Positions 43,498 through 54,100 of a DNA stretch of 64,000 nt are shown here, one piece after another. The notes beneath the pieces were generated by a model, which saw only the letters and a program-made list of their open reading frames with translations, was not told the origin of the DNA and searched no databases. Each line of letters starts with the position of its first letter. Position 1 is the first letter of the stretch. Origin of the DNA: CAVPCZ01 sp963779225 (lineage in GTDB: Bacteria; Bacteroidota; Ignavibacteria; UBA10030; UBA6906); assembly GCA_963779225.1 (NCBI GenBank), contig CAVZWW010000003.1, positions 248,001 to 312,000 on the forward strand, in the 5' to 3' direction. A program made the translations under genes and the position numbers.

Positions 43498-45639
43498 GTG
43501 GCACTCAAACGTATCTCGGACAAACAGATTGAGAGACTGGCTCAGGAACTCAATGATCTTGCCTACAATCTCTGGCGCTCCTGGAACCCTTCGGCGCAGC
43601 GCATATTTAAAGAACTCTCTCCGTTTTTCTGGGAGGACAGCAACCATAATGCCGTCGAGGTGATGAGCTGGATATCCGGTCAGGAGATGAAGGGCCGTCT
43701 GCAGAATCCCGAGTTCTACGACCGTGTCGACAGCGTCTGCAAGAACTTTCGCGCATACATGAAGAAGAAAGACACCTGGGCGTCCAAGAATGCGCCCTGG
43801 TTAAAGAATGCTCCCATCGCTTACTTCAGCGCGGAATTCGGTCTGCACGAGAGTTTGCGCATCTACTCGGGTGGTCTGGGCATTCTCGCGGGGGACCATG
43901 CGAAGTCCGCAAGCGACCTCGGGATACCCCTTGTCGGGATTTCCATCTTCTACCGACAGGGATACTTCCGCCAGCAGATCAGCCGCGAAGGATGGCAGCA
44001 GGAGATGTATCCGGGCTACGACCCCCTCCGGCTTCCCCTGCGGCATGTTAAGGACAAGCGCGGCAATCCGGTTACCTGTTCGGTGCAGATCGGCAACACG
44101 AATGTGGATTTCCAGGCATGGGCCGTCGAAGTCGGGCGCGTGAAGGTCTACCTGCTTGATACGAACCTCCCGCAAAACGGGCAGTTCTTCCGGGATCTTT
44201 CCGCCCATGTCTACGGGGGGGACCAGACCAACCGCATTGGCCAGGAGATTCTGCTCGGTATCGGCGGTGTGCGGCTCCTGCGCAAACTCGGCATACAGCC
44301 ATCCGTCTTCCACATGAACGAAGGGCATTCCGCTTTTCTTACCTTCGAGCTCCTGCGCGAACAGCTGCAGGCAAAGAAATCTCTCCCTGATGCCGAGTCC
44401 TTTGTCAGGAAACATTGCGTGTTCACCACGCACACTCCGGTTCCCGCCGGACATGACCGCTTCGACCGCAGCTTGATGGAGGGCAATCTGTCGTCGTTTG
44501 CAGCCACCTTGGGCATGAGTGTCGATGAAATGATGCAGTATGGACGCGTCCACCCCGAGAACACCGCCGATCCGTTTACCATGACGGTGCTCGCGCTCAA
44601 GATGTGCCGCTCGGCCAATGGAGTCAGTGAACTCCACGGGCGTACAAGCCAGGAAATGTGGAAAGACCTCTACCCCGGCGTCCAGGCGAACAAGATCCCC
44701 ATCGGTTCGGTGACCAACGGCGTGCATATCACCGGCTGGACATCCCCCACAGCGTCCCAGTTCTGGAGCAACCACCTCGGTCCCAAATGGATCGACAAAT
44801 TCCGTGATGCAAAGTACTGGCGTGCTGCACTGCAGTCCAAGAAAATCTCCGACGACGAGCTCTGGTCGTTCCGCACGGCGCTCCGGCGGGAACTGGTGGA
44901 ATTTGCGCGCAAGCGGCTGCGGGAACAAAACCTCCGCTATTCGCCCGATGACATCGGTATTTTCGACAGCGTGCTGTCGCCTGACGTGCTCACCATCGGT
45001 TTTGCCCGTCGGTTCGCCACCTACAAGCGCGCACCGCTGCTGTTCCGGGATCTCGGCTGGGCCATACGGGTTCTCTCCCAGAAGGAACGCCCCGTGCAGA
45101 TCATCTTCGCCGGCAAAGCTCACCCGCGTGATGATGCAGGCAAGCACTTTATTCAGGAGGTTATTAATTTTACCAAGCGCGTGGACCTATTCGGGCGGGT
45201 GGTCTTTATCGAAGACTACGACATCAACGTCGCGCGGTATCTCGTTTCCGGTTCCGATATCTGGCTGAACACCCCGCGCCGGCCCATGGAAGCCTGCGGG
45301 ACGAGCGGTATGAAGGTGATGATCCATGGCGGTCTGAACCTGAGTACCATGGATGGATGGTGGCGGGAGGCTTACGATGGCCATAACGGCTGGAAGATCG
45401 GCGAAGACATCACCGCGAGTTCGGATCAGCTGCAGGATGACCTGGATGCGGCTTCCCTGCGCGCCATCCTTGAAAATCAGGCGATCCCCCTGTTCTACGA
45501 CCGTGGCAAGGACGGCATCCCGCATCACTGGCTGAAACGTGTCCGCCACGCCATGGCTTCGCTGATCCCGGTGTTCAACACGGACCGGATGGTGGCGGAA
45601 TACACGAAGAAGTACTACTCCGGCGGCCGATCCCGTTAG
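43498..45639 (+). CDS. glgP: Alpha-glucan (glycogen/maltodextrin) phosphorylase
   Basis: 713 residues from GTG at 43498, preceded by AAGGAG; an ATG at 43477 is possible but lacks a ribosome site. The enzyme releases glucose-1-phosphate from alpha-1,4-glucans. The short-form family opening LNDLAYNLWRSWNP is seen; the PLP-binding CGTSGMK motif near the C-terminus is followed by NLSTMDGWW. Length fits the short bacterial alpha-glucan phosphorylases. It has its own promoter and is closed by a strong intrinsic terminator, so it is transcribed alone. Assignment is firm. Confidence 0.93.
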   Translation: MALKRISDKQIERLAQELNDLAYNLWRSWNPSAQRIFKELSPFFWEDSNHNAVEVMSWISGQEMKGRLQNPEFYDRVDSVCKNFRAYMKKKDTWASKNAPWLKNAPIAYFSAEFGLHESLRIYSGGLGILAGDHAKSASDLGIPLVGISIFYRQGYFRQQISREGWQQEMYPGYDPLRLPLRHVKDKRGNPVTCSVQIGNTNVDFQAWAVEVGRVKVYLLDTNLPQNGQFFRDLSAHVYGGDQTNRIGQEILLGIGGVRLLRKLGIQPSVFHMNEGHSAFLTFELLREQLQAKKSLPDAESFVRKHCVFTTHTPVPAGHDRFDRSLMEGNLSSFAATLGMSVDEMMQYGRVHPENTADPFTMTVLALKMCRSANGVSELHGRTSQEMWKDLYPGVQANKIPIGSVTNGVHITGWTSPTASQFWSNHLGPKWIDKFRDAKYWRAALQSKKISDDELWSFRTALRRELVEFARKRLREQNLRYSPDDIGIFDSVLSPDVLTIGFARRFATYKRAPLLFRDLGWAIRVLSQKERPVQIIFAGKAHPRDDAGKHFIQEVINFTKRVDLFGRVVFIEDYDINVARYLVSGSDIWLNTPRRPMEACGTSGMKVMIHGGLNLSTMDGWWREAYDGHNGWKIGEDITASSDQLQDDLDAASLRAILENQAIPLFYDRGKDGIPHHWLKRVRHAMASLIPVFNTDRMVAEYTKKYYSGGRSR

Positions 45640-45661
45640 GTGAAAAATTCCGGGTCTTTTG

Positions 45662-45694
45662 CCCCTCGTGTGCGGTGCACGAGGGGTTTTTTTT
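45662..45694 (+). terminator. Rho-independent terminator after glgP
   Basis: A 9-bp stem, CCCCTCGTG and CACGAGGGG, closes a 7-base loop and is followed at once by eight T residues (45687-45694). It lies 22 bp after the glgP stop and before the sigma-factor gene. Confidence 0.9.
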
Positions 45695-45752
45695 GGCGGT
45701 TCAGCAACTTTTTCCTGTCCGGCGCATCTTCTGTAGTACAGGCACGCAAAAC

Positions 45753-46304
45753 ATGACCTCCCGCACGGATATCGATTTGCTCAACAATCTGCAAAACGGG
45801 GATTCCCGTTCGCTGGGAGAGCTTTACGAACGCTACAAAGGGCCGTTGTATGCGTTCTGTCTGCAGATGCTGCGTAACGGCACAAAAGCCGAAGACGCCG
45901 TCCAGGACACCTTCGTCAAGGTCGCCCAGCAGGCCCATACACTCACCCACGCCGCGGCGTTCCGCGGCTGGCTCTTCCAGATCGCCAGGAATGAAACCCT
46001 GATGATCCTGCGCAAGACCCAACCCGAACAGATTGAAGATGACGACGATGTGTGGGAAATCCAGACACCGCTCACGCTTCTCGAACGGAACGAACGGATA
46101 GAGGCAGTCCGGACCACTCTCCAATCATTGAAGATACACCACCGGGAAGTGCTTTTGCTTCGTGAATTCGAGGGGATGTCCTACAGCGATATTTCGACAG
46201 TGACCGGGTCAACGGAAAGCGCCGTCAAATCCCGGTTGTTTCACGCACGCCGCGCGCTTGCGGAAAAGCTCGCGCCGATGATCTGCGATGGGAGGAAATC
46301 ATGA
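45753..46304 (+). CDS. ECF-type RNA polymerase sigma factor
   Basis: 183 residues from the ATG at 45753 (an upstream frame extension would begin inside the terminator). Region 2 (LYERYKGPLYAFCLQMLRN and EDAVQDTFVKV) and region 4 (EFEGMSYSDISTVTGSTESAVKSRL) are both present; regions 1 and 3 are absent, as expected for group 4 sigma factors. The stop overlaps the anti-sigma gene by ATGA, so they are coupled. It probably responds to envelope stress, judging by its zinc-type anti-sigma partner and the TonB-domain gene that follows; the target promoters are unknown. Confidence 0.93.
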   Translation: MTSRTDIDLLNNLQNGDSRSLGELYERYKGPLYAFCLQMLRNGTKAEDAVQDTFVKVAQQAHTLTHAAAFRGWLFQIARNETLMILRKTQPEQIEDDDDVWEIQTPLTLLERNERIEAVRTTLQSLKIHHREVLLLREFEGMSYSDISTVTGSTESAVKSRLFHARRALAEKLAPMICDGRKS

Positions 46305-46762
46305 ACTGCACAGTCTACCATGAAGAGGTGAGCCTTTACATCGATCGGGAACTGGATGAAGGCCGGATCGTTTCGCTCTTTGCCCACCTTGCCGGCTGCA
46401 AAAACTGCCGGGGGTTTCTGGGTTCAATGATGGAACTCCGGTCCGCCCTCCACCGGCTCCCGGCGCCCGCAGTGCCGGCGACGCTGGATACCCGGATCCG
46501 GCGCATCCGCCCGGGCCGGCGGAATCCGGTACCGGTCGTGTTTGACCGGATGATTTCATGGTGGAACCGGCGCCTGTCGATTTCCGTACCGGCTCTGGCG
46601 GGAACAGCGCTGCTCCTTCTGACCGCGGCGCTGGTTTCGTTCTCTCTCTGGCAATCTGCCCGTCGTACGCCGGCGCCCGAATTGCAGGTCATGTATATCA
46701 TGAGTCTTCCGACGGTGGAAGTCGAGGGTTTCGCCCCGGCTCAAACCCCGTCGATCCAATAA
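46301..46762 (+). CDS. Anti-sigma factor with zinc-finger (HxxxCxxC) domain
   Basis: 153 residues: an N-terminal ZAS-type zinc domain with HLAGCKNC, where a His and two Cys bind zinc and the domain wraps the sigma factor; one membrane helix (about 95-118) and a short exported tail (about 119-153). The geometry (ZAS inside, sensor tail outside) is that of a classical membrane anti-sigma factor released by redox or proteolysis. It overlaps the sigma gene by ATGA. The signal sensed is not known. Confidence 0.85.
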   Translation: MNCTVYHEEVSLYIDRELDEGRIVSLFAHLAGCKNCRGFLGSMMELRSALHRLPAPAVPATLDTRIRRIRPGRRNPVPVVFDRMISWWNRRLSISVPALAGTALLLLTAALVSFSLWQSARRTPAPELQVMYIMSLPTVEVEGFAPAQTPSIQ

Positions 46763-46778
46763 TCCTGTGGAGGAGCAG

Positions 46779-47621
46779 ATGAAAACACTATCGCTGCTGT
46801 TGATGATCTGCGCTCATGCGCTGGCGCAGCAGGAGCATGTCCTGATACCTTCCGGAGAAGCCCTGCCTGAAGTCTGTGTATGTCTCCTGGAGTCCACGGC
46901 TCAGAGTCAGGAACCCAGAGTCGTTTCTCCCGGCATTCGCAAGCCCGATGCCGCGACCTCGGACATCATTGCCGTCGATATACAGCCGGTCGTGAAGAAA
47001 CGCGGGACTCCGAAATATCCTCCGGAGGCGCTGGCAAGCCGGATGGAGGGAAAAGTGTGGATCAAGGCACTGGTTGATACCACAGGCAAGATCACCGAGA
47101 CCGATGTGATCTCAACCGAAAATGCGGTCTTCAATGCCGCCGCTCTGGATGCGGCGGCGCAATTCGTCTTTTCCCCCGCAATGAAAGACAACAAGCCGGT
47201 GGCCATCTGGATCACCATTCCCTTCAACTTCAAACTGGCGGAAAAATCAGAAGGGAAGGATGCAGACAGGACACAGCCGGGCTACAATCTCCTCGAGAAG
47301 GCCTGGAGTATCCTCGAAGCAAAGACGCCGGAAAAAGAGCTAGAGCAATCCGTTCTACCCTCATCCTATCTGATTGATGGGTCGGCGTTTGTCCATCTGG
47401 CCGGCGCACTCAAAGGCGACCGCCGGGGAACACTGCTGCAGAGCGACCGCAACCGCAAACTTGCCTTCACCAAGACGACAGTCAGCGATGACGGTACGAG
47501 CGGGGTGGTGATCATGAAGACCGAGGGGGAGAAGAAATCCGTGGTTACCTGGCATACGGTGACGTGGGAAAAGGGGAAGGACGGAACCTGGAAGATCGCC
47601 CACTGGCACGCAAGCAAATAG
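46779..47621 (+). CDS. Exported TonB C-terminal-domain protein with an added NTF2-like domain
   Basis: 280 residues starting at the ATG at 46779 (GGAGGAG upstream). A signal peptide (about 1-16, ending ALA-QQ) is followed by a TonB C-terminal domain (KRGTPKYPPEALASRMEGKV, with the YP motif) at about 70-150. The C-terminal part (about 165-280) looks like an NTF2/SnoaL-type cup (VTWEKGKDGTWKIAHWH). There is no proline-rich spacer or N-terminal membrane anchor as in ordinary TonB, so it is probably a periplasmic protein that borrows the fold. It is probably cotranscribed with the sigma/anti-sigma pair. Confidence 0.75.
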   Translation: MKTLSLLLMICAHALAQQEHVLIPSGEALPEVCVCLLESTAQSQEPRVVSPGIRKPDAATSDIIAVDIQPVVKKRGTPKYPPEALASRMEGKVWIKALVDTTGKITETDVISTENAVFNAAALDAAAQFVFSPAMKDNKPVAIWITIPFNFKLAEKSEGKDADRTQPGYNLLEKAWSILEAKTPEKELEQSVLPSSYLIDGSAFVHLAGALKGDRRGTLLQSDRNRKLAFTKTTVSDDGTSGVVIMKTEGEKKSVVTWHTVTWEKGKDGTWKIAHWHASK

Positions 47622-47679
47622 TGATCAACGGTCGGAAGTCAGAAGTTTGGAGAACCGGAGGATGGAGAATTGTGCTCCG

Positions 47680-47994
47680 CTATTTTGCGGCGGTGGAACT
47701 TTTCCGTCTTTTTGTTTCTTCCGCTTCGATCTTTTTCAGGACAGAGGATTTCAGGTCGGAAAGTTTCCTGGGTGAAAACTTCCTTTTAGGTTTCGCGGTA
47801 TCCGGTGTCCCGTCATCCACAATGAACAACTTTGAGCACACGGACCCCCTGAATTTGCCCGTCCTCTGGCATTCCAGATGATGCTTGAGCACTTCCTCGT
47901 AGTTACTCGCCCCTGGTGACAACCAGAATTCGTCCAGATCGCTTCCGCATTCGGTGCAGAATTTCTTTCCCTGACTTTTTACCCGTCGCCCCAT
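47680..47994 (-). CDS. Small zinc-ribbon protein
   Basis: 104 residues from the ATG at 47994 with CGGAG a few bases upstream. A CTECGSDLDEFW zinc-knuckle-like segment near the N-terminus and HHLECQRTGKF with a later Cys give four Cys ligands. The C-terminal half is strongly basic (Lys and Arg) and may bind nucleic acid. It lies alone on the minus strand between the TonB-domain gene and the pnt operon. No family is recognised with confidence. Confidence 0.65.
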   Translation of the reverse strand: MGRRVKSQGKKFCTECGSDLDEFWLSPGASNYEEVLKHHLECQRTGKFRGSVCSKLFIVDDGTPDTAKPKRKFSPRKLSDLKSSVLKKIEAEETKRRKSSTAAK

Positions 47995-48083
47995 GTACTC
48001 GTCTCCGTTAGTGCTGTGGGAATATACCATTTATCGGGTTTGGATGAAAGGCGGAGCGTAGCCTGGAGGCATTCTTCCCGCTC

Positions 48084-48112
48084 TTGAGTATCAACTTCAA
48101 TTTTCGTATCAT
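48084..48112 (+). promoter_or_regulatory. Promoter of the pnt operon (TTGAGT, 17 bp, TATCAT)
   Basis: A -35 box TTGAGT (48084-48089) and a -10 box TATCAT (48107-48112) are separated by exactly 17 bp. Transcription should start near 48119, giving a leader of about 53 bases before the pntA ATG at 48172. Confidence 0.65.
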
Positions 48113-48171
48113 TGCTGATTCTTCTGGCAGCACTCCAACCACATTCATTTCCCGGAAGGGCACAGGCACGT

Positions 48172-49332
48172 ATGAAGATCGGCATTCCCAAGGAGATCCA
48201 ACCCGGAGAGACGCGCGTCGCGTTGATCCCCAGCCTCCTGCCGATGCTTCTCCGCGAGAAGCATGAGGTCTTTCTTGAGGCCGGCGCGGGGGTACCCGCA
48301 GGCTTCACCGACGACCAGTACGTTAAGGCAGGTGCCCGGATTGTCAGGTCGGCCTCCCTGTTGTATAAGAACGCTGATGTGGTGTGGAAAGTTCAGCCTC
48401 CGCACAAACCCGGGGCACGCGGAAAACACGAGGCGGAGCTCCTGCGACAGGAAGGTATATATATTGGCTATCTGGCTCCGCTGACGCATCCTGAAATCCT
48501 GCAAATAATGGCAAAAAAGAAGGTTACAGCGTTTGCCATGGAATATGTCCCGCGTATCACGCGGGCCCAGGGTATGGACGCCCTCAGTTCGATGGCAACC
48601 GTTGCCGGGTACAAAGCCGTTTTGCTTGCCACAGAACACCTTGGCAAGATGTTCCCTCTTCTCATGACCGCTGCCGGGACCATTCCTCCGGCTTCTGTCC
48701 TTGTGCTCGGGGCCGGTGTGGCGGGCCTTCAGGCAATAGCCACGGCAAAACGTCTTGGTGCGAAGGTTGAGGCTTTTGACCCGCGGCCGGCAGTGAAAGA
48801 ACAGGTTAAGAGCCTCGGGGCCGCGTTTGTGGACATGGAGGTGACGGAAGAGGCGGAAACCGCCGGGGGATACGCGAAGGAGCTATCCGCGGCGTTCTTG
48901 AAGAAGGAACAGGAGGTTATCGCCGCACGGCTTCCGAAGATGGACGTGGTCATCAGCACGGCTCAGGTATTCGGGAAACGCGCTCCCGTGCTCATCACAA
49001 AGGAGATGGTGGGCCTTTGCCGCCCCGGCTCCGTGATAGTCGACCTTGCAGCCGAGCAGGGAGGCAATTGTGCATTGACCAGGGCCGGAAAGATTGTGGA
49101 ATCTCACGGCGTGCGCATCATCGGCGCCCTGAACCTCCCCGCTTCGCTGCCCGCAGATGCCAGCCTCATGTACGCAAAAAACGTCAGCAATCTCTTCGCA
49201 ACGCTTTTCCCGAAGGGAAGCACAACACCGAACTTTGAGGATGAAGTAACCACAGGCACTTGCATCATCCGTGCGGGAGAGATTGTCAATGAAAGCGTCA
49301 AGAACGCTCTTGCCAGGGAGAAGAAACGATGA
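48172..49332 (+). CDS. pntA: NAD(P) transhydrogenase subunit alpha, soluble part (PntAA)
   Basis: 386 residues from the ATG at 48172, opening with KIGIPKEIQPGETRVAL. It contains the NAD(H)-binding Rossmann loop (VLVLGAGVAGLQAIATAKRLG) and the alanine-dehydrogenase-like fold. The subunit carries hydride from NADH to NADP+ driven by proton entry. In this organism the alpha subunit is split, and the membrane part is the next gene, as in Rhodospirillum and many FCB bacteria. The stop overlaps the next ATG by four bases (ATGA). Assignment is firm. Confidence 0.95.
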   Translation: MKIGIPKEIQPGETRVALIPSLLPMLLREKHEVFLEAGAGVPAGFTDDQYVKAGARIVRSASLLYKNADVVWKVQPPHKPGARGKHEAELLRQEGIYIGYLAPLTHPEILQIMAKKKVTAFAMEYVPRITRAQGMDALSSMATVAGYKAVLLATEHLGKMFPLLMTAAGTIPPASVLVLGAGVAGLQAIATAKRLGAKVEAFDPRPAVKEQVKSLGAAFVDMEVTEEAETAGGYAKELSAAFLKKEQEVIAARLPKMDVVISTAQVFGKRAPVLITKEMVGLCRPGSVIVDLAAEQGGNCALTRAGKIVESHGVRIIGALNLPASLPADASLMYAKNVSNLFATLFPKGSTTPNFEDEVTTGTCIIRAGEIVNESVKNALAREKKR

Positions 49333-49637
49333 GTGAATCTTTGATCTTTTCGATCTCGATTTTTGTGCTGGCGACATTCGTCGGCATCGAAGTCATCAGC
49401 AAAGTTCCGCCTCTGCTTCACACTCCGCTGATGTCCGGTTCAAACGCCATATCGGGCATTACGCTGGTCGGTTCGCTTATCGCTGCGGGCGAGGGATTCG
49501 GGCTCATAAGCACGTATCTCGGCCTGGCTGCCGTGATCTTCGCGACAGTCAACGTGGTGGGAGGGTTTCTGGTAACCGATCGTATGCTCTCCATGTTCCG
49601 ACGCGAACCTTCTTCCACCGCCGCCGATCACCGGTAG
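49329..49637 (+). CDS. pntAB: NAD(P) transhydrogenase subunit alpha, membrane part (PntAB)
   Basis: 102 residues with three membrane helices (about 5-25, 35-55 and 60-82), which form part of the proton channel. It matches the split alpha-subunit architecture. The ATG overlaps the pntA stop; pntB begins 12 bp after its stop. The segment LMSGSNAISGITLVGSL is conserved in this subunit. Assignment is firm given its position between pntA and pntB. Confidence 0.93.
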   Translation: MSESLIFSISIFVLATFVGIEVISKVPPLLHTPLMSGSNAISGITLVGSLIAAGEGFGLISTYLGLAAVIFATVNVVGGFLVTDRMLSMFRREPSSTAADHR

Positions 49638-49649
49638 GATACAACGCCC

Positions 49650-51032
49650 ATGAACGCAACACTCACTGCTCTCGCCTATTTGTTCGCCGCGGTGCTCTTC
49701 ATCGTCGGGTTGAAGATGCTCAGTTCACCGCGTACGGCGCGCCGGGGCAACGTGATCGGCGCCTTCGGCATGCTTGTCGCCATCGTGGTCACGCTGACCG
49801 ATAAGAAGATCATCGACTTCACACTCATTATTGCGGGCCTGGTTGTGGGTTCCGCCATCGGCCTGGTTCTGGCCCGCAAAGTGCAAATGACCGGCATGCC
49901 GCAGATGGTCGGGGTGCTCAACGGCTTCGGAGGCGGGGCATCAACACTGGTGGCGTATGCGGAATTTATGCGCCTCGGCGAACTGCACACCGCTGCCTCC
50001 CTCGATGTTCTGATTACCATCCCCCTGAGCCTGCTTATCGGTACCGTAACGTTCGTTGGAAGCATGGTGGCCGCCGCAAAACTCCAGGGGATCATGACGG
50101 GGGCGCCAATTCTCTATCCGTTCCAGAAGCAATCCAATGCGGCCGTTCTGACGGCCATTGTGGTCATGACCGTTCTCTTCGCGATGAATCCGGCCCAGTG
50201 GTATTTTCTCCCTATCATCATCCTGCTTTCCATGGTCCTCGGGGTCACCAGTGTGATTCCCATCGGCGGCGCGGACATGCCCGTGGTGATCTCCCTGATG
50301 AATTCCTACTCCGGGCTGGCGGCCGCCACGACCGGATTCATCCTCTCCAACAGCGTGCTGATCATCGCCGGAACACTCGTCGGCACGTCCGGGATCATCC
50401 TGACAAAGATCATGTGTAAGGCGATGAACCGTTCGCTGGGTAATGTGCTGTTTGCAGGGGTGGGCACCGACTACTCCGGTCCGGCTGCCAAAGCGGAACA
50501 GCGTACGGTGGTACGGTACACACCTGAAGATGCAACGATGATGATCGAGAACGCACAGTCCATTATCATTGTTCCCGGATACGGACTCGCCGTTGCACAG
50601 GCCCAGCATGTGCTCCAGGAAATGGTCAGCACGCTGACGGCCATGGGAAAGACGGTGCGCTATGCCATTCACCCGGTGGCGGGCCGGATGCCCGGGCACA
50701 TGAATGTCTTGCTGGCCGAGGCGAATGCCCCGTATGACATCCTCATGGAGATGGAACAGATCAACGACGATTTTCAAAACACCGACATCGCCATGGTTAT
50801 CGGAGCCAATGACGTTGTCAACCCGGCCGCCAGGACAAAAAAGGAAAGTCCATTATACGGCATGCCGATTCTGAATGTCGACTATGCGCGAACAGTAATG
50901 GTATTCAAACGGAGTATGAATCCCGGTTTTGCCGGGGAAGATAATGAGCTGTTCTATGGAAAGAACACCATGATGGTGTTCGGAGATGCAAAAACCTCGC
51001 TTACAGGACTTGTCCAGCTCCTGAAGAAGTAA
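49650..51032 (+). CDS. pntB: NAD(P) transhydrogenase subunit beta (PntB)
   Basis: 460 residues. The N-terminal 270 or so residues form eight or nine membrane helices, with the conserved LNGFGGGASTLVAYAE and IGGADMPVVISLMNSYSGLA segments of the proton channel. The C-terminal domain binds NADP(H), with VPGYGLAVAQAQHVLQEM and the IGANDVVNPAA loop. With pntA and pntAB it completes the proton-translocating transhydrogenase that supplies NADPH. It closes the operon; a long leader-like stretch separates it from the tricorn-like gene. Confidence 0.95.
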   Translation: MNATLTALAYLFAAVLFIVGLKMLSSPRTARRGNVIGAFGMLVAIVVTLTDKKIIDFTLIIAGLVVGSAIGLVLARKVQMTGMPQMVGVLNGFGGGASTLVAYAEFMRLGELHTAASLDVLITIPLSLLIGTVTFVGSMVAAAKLQGIMTGAPILYPFQKQSNAAVLTAIVVMTVLFAMNPAQWYFLPIIILLSMVLGVTSVIPIGGADMPVVISLMNSYSGLAAATTGFILSNSVLIIAGTLVGTSGIILTKIMCKAMNRSLGNVLFAGVGTDYSGPAAKAEQRTVVRYTPEDATMMIENAQSIIIVPGYGLAVAQAQHVLQEMVSTLTAMGKTVRYAIHPVAGRMPGHMNVLLAEANAPYDILMEMEQINDDFQNTDIAMVIGANDVVNPAARTKKESPLYGMPILNVDYARTVMVFKRSMNPGFAGEDNELFYGKNTMMVFGDAKTSLTGLVQLLKK

Positions 51033-51194
51033 CATCGCCCGGGTCCGCCTGTGTCACGTGTGTCAGCTCAGACATACGTGACACAGAGACTCCCGGAGCT
51101 CTTGAGACACACACCTTTCCCCCCCCCTTTTCCATCGCAAATTCCCCCTCCTGCCTGTATTAACTGCACCTCTACGCCTTCGAAAGGGAAATCC

Positions 51195-54100
51195 ATGCCG
51201 ATCAGCCCGCGTCCCTTGCTGATGCTGCTTCCGTTGCTCGCAGCCGGATCCGCCCCCGCGCAGCAGGAGACGGGACTCCTGCGCTTCCCGGCGATTCACG
51301 GCGACCAGGTGGTGTTCTCTTATGCCGGGGACCTGTTTACCGTCTCAGCGGCCGGAGGCGTTGCCCGGCGACTGACTTCCGATGCCGGATACGAGATGTT
51401 CGCACGGTTTTCACCGGATGGGAAGAGCATCGCTTTTACCGCACAATACGACGGCAACACGGAGGTCTATCTTATGCCGGCCTCCGGGGGGGTCCCGGAA
51501 CGACTCACCACCACCGCCACCCTCGGACGTGATGACGTATCCGACTGCATAGGGCCGAATAACATTGTGATGGCATGGAAAGACAACAACACCATCGTCT
51601 ACCGTTCGCGACAACGTGAGGCCGACGACGTTAACGGTCAGCTGTTCATGGTGCCGCGCGAAGGCGGCCCGTCCCGGCAACTCCCTCTTCCCCGGGGAGG
51701 ATTCTGTTCATTCGCTCCCGACGGAAATCGCATGGCGTACAACCGCGTGTTCGGGGAGTTTTGCACGTGCAGGCGATCCCGCGGAGGGGAGTCGGACGAT
51801 ATCTGGATCTACGATTTCGATAGAAAGACCACATCAAACATCACCAATGACCCTGCGCAGGATCTCTTCCCGATGTGGGCCGGAACTCAGATCTACTTCG
51901 TTTCCGACCGCGGCGAAAACAGACGGATGAACCTCTTCGCATACGACCCGGGCACACAACAGGTGCGCGCCCTCACCAACTTCACAGAATTCGACATCAA
52001 ATTCCCCTCCCCCGGCAACACCGCCATCATCTTCGAGAACGGGGGTTTTCTTTACACCCTCGCGTTTGAAACGGAACAGGTGCGGAAGCTGACAATTGTG
52101 ATCCTTGAAGACTTTGACAGCGCCCGCGGGGGTCTCCGCAACGTGAGCAGGGACATCACCTCTTTCGAGATCGCCCCCGACGGGAGCCGCGCCCTGTTCG
52201 GCGCCCGGGGGGATCTGTTCACCGTTCCCGAAAAGAACGGGAACACCCGCAACCTGACAAACACCCCGGGGACGCACGAACGGAATCCCCGATGGTCTCC
52301 CGACGGGAAATGGATCGCCTACATCGCCGACGGATCCGGTGAAGATGAGCTGTACATCATGCCCCAGGACGGCACGGGCCAACCCGTGCAGCTGACAACA
52401 GGGGGTGACACCTATACATACCCGCTGTACTGGTCACCCGACAGCAAGAAATTGCTCTGGGCGGACATGCAAGGGCGCCTGCAATATGTGGATGTGGAAT
52501 CGAAGCAGATTACCATCGTCGCCCGCGCAACTGCACGGGAGTTTTCCGGCTACACATGGTCCCCCGACAGCAGATGGATCGCCTACGCCCGCCCGGAAGA
52601 AGAGCGGATGACCACCATTCAACTCTACTCGGTGGAACAGAAGACAACCCTTGATGTGACCGACGGCCGATTCAGGTCCGCAGATCCGGCCTTCAGCACC
52701 GACGGGAAGTATCTCTTCTTCGTCTCTGCCCGTACGTTCACACCCCCGTACGGGCAGACCGAATGGAATCATGTGTATGCGGCCATGTCGAACATCTATC
52801 TTGTCGCCCTTGCAAAAAGCACCAGGTCTCCCTTCGAGCCGCGGAGTGATGAAGTAAAAGTGAAGGAAGAAAGGAAAGACCGGGACAGAAAGGACGGTGA
52901 AAACAGGAACGGGGCCAGGGTGCACAAAAAAAGTGGTGGTTTCAGGGTGAACGTTGACCCCGACGGTATTCGACAACGGATCACGGTTCTGCCCATCCCC
53001 TCCTCCAACTACCGGAATCTTCAGTCGGCAGGTGACAGGTTGTTCTATGTACGGACGGGCCGTCGGGGTGAGAAGCCGCAACTACTGCTGTACAATTTCA
53101 CAAAGCAGAAGGAGACGGCTCTGGGCGATGTCGGGGGATTTGAGATCTCCGCCGACAGAAGGAAAATGATTGTCGGGGCTGAAGGCGTCTATGTCATTCT
53201 GAATCTGCCGGGATCGAAGATGAACATGAAGGACCGGTTGAACCTGAGCGGCATGAACGTGATGCTGGACCGCCGCGCCGAGTGGAATCAGGTTTTTGCC
53301 GAAAGCTGGCGCCTGATGTGCGACGGTGTCCACACACCAAACATGCATGGCGTTGAATGGTCCGAAGTCCGGAGGAAGCACGCGGCGCTTCTGCAATACG
53401 TCAATCACCGGGCCGATCTTACCTACCTCATCGGAGAAATGATCGGGGAACTGAATGCCGGCCATGCATATGCCGGCGGCGGAGACTCTGCCAGACCCGA
53501 CCGTGTGCTCACCGGACTGCTGGGCGCACAAATCGAACGCGACCGCACGACGGACTACTTCCGCATCGCCAGAATTCTCAAGGGGCAGAACTGGGACAGG
53601 GCTCTCCGGTCCCCCCTGACCGAAATCGGTGTCGATGTAAAGGAGGGGGACTACATCCTGACGGTGAACGGGAAGAGTACCGGCACGATGAAGGACATTT
53701 ATCAGGCGCTCATCAACTCCGTCGGGAAACAGGTGGTGCTGAAGGTGCATTCAAAGCCCGAAGAGTCCGGTAGTCGATCCGTGGTTGTCGTCCCGATCGG
53801 AGACGAGCGGCCCCTGTATTACTATAACTGGGTACAGGAAAATACCCGCAAAGTAGACAAGGCAACCGGGAGCACGGTGGGGTATGTACATATCCCTGAT
53901 ATCGAGGGTCCCGGCCTGAACGAGTTCATCAGCACCTGTTGTCCGAAGAGTACAAAAGCAGGGCTCATCGTCGACGTCCGCGGCTACGGCGGTGGAACTG
54001 TGTCCTCGCAGGATACCGAAGGACTCCACCGCGGGTCCGCGATGATGGATATCGGCCTGCAAGCGATGATCAGTTTCGGCCCCGGAGGGTTGGTGCCGGG

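Noticed and set aside
43801..45147. 448-codon open frame antisense to glgP
   Set aside because: The sense strand is a firm phosphorylase gene with PLP motif; the antisense frame has no start context or domain.
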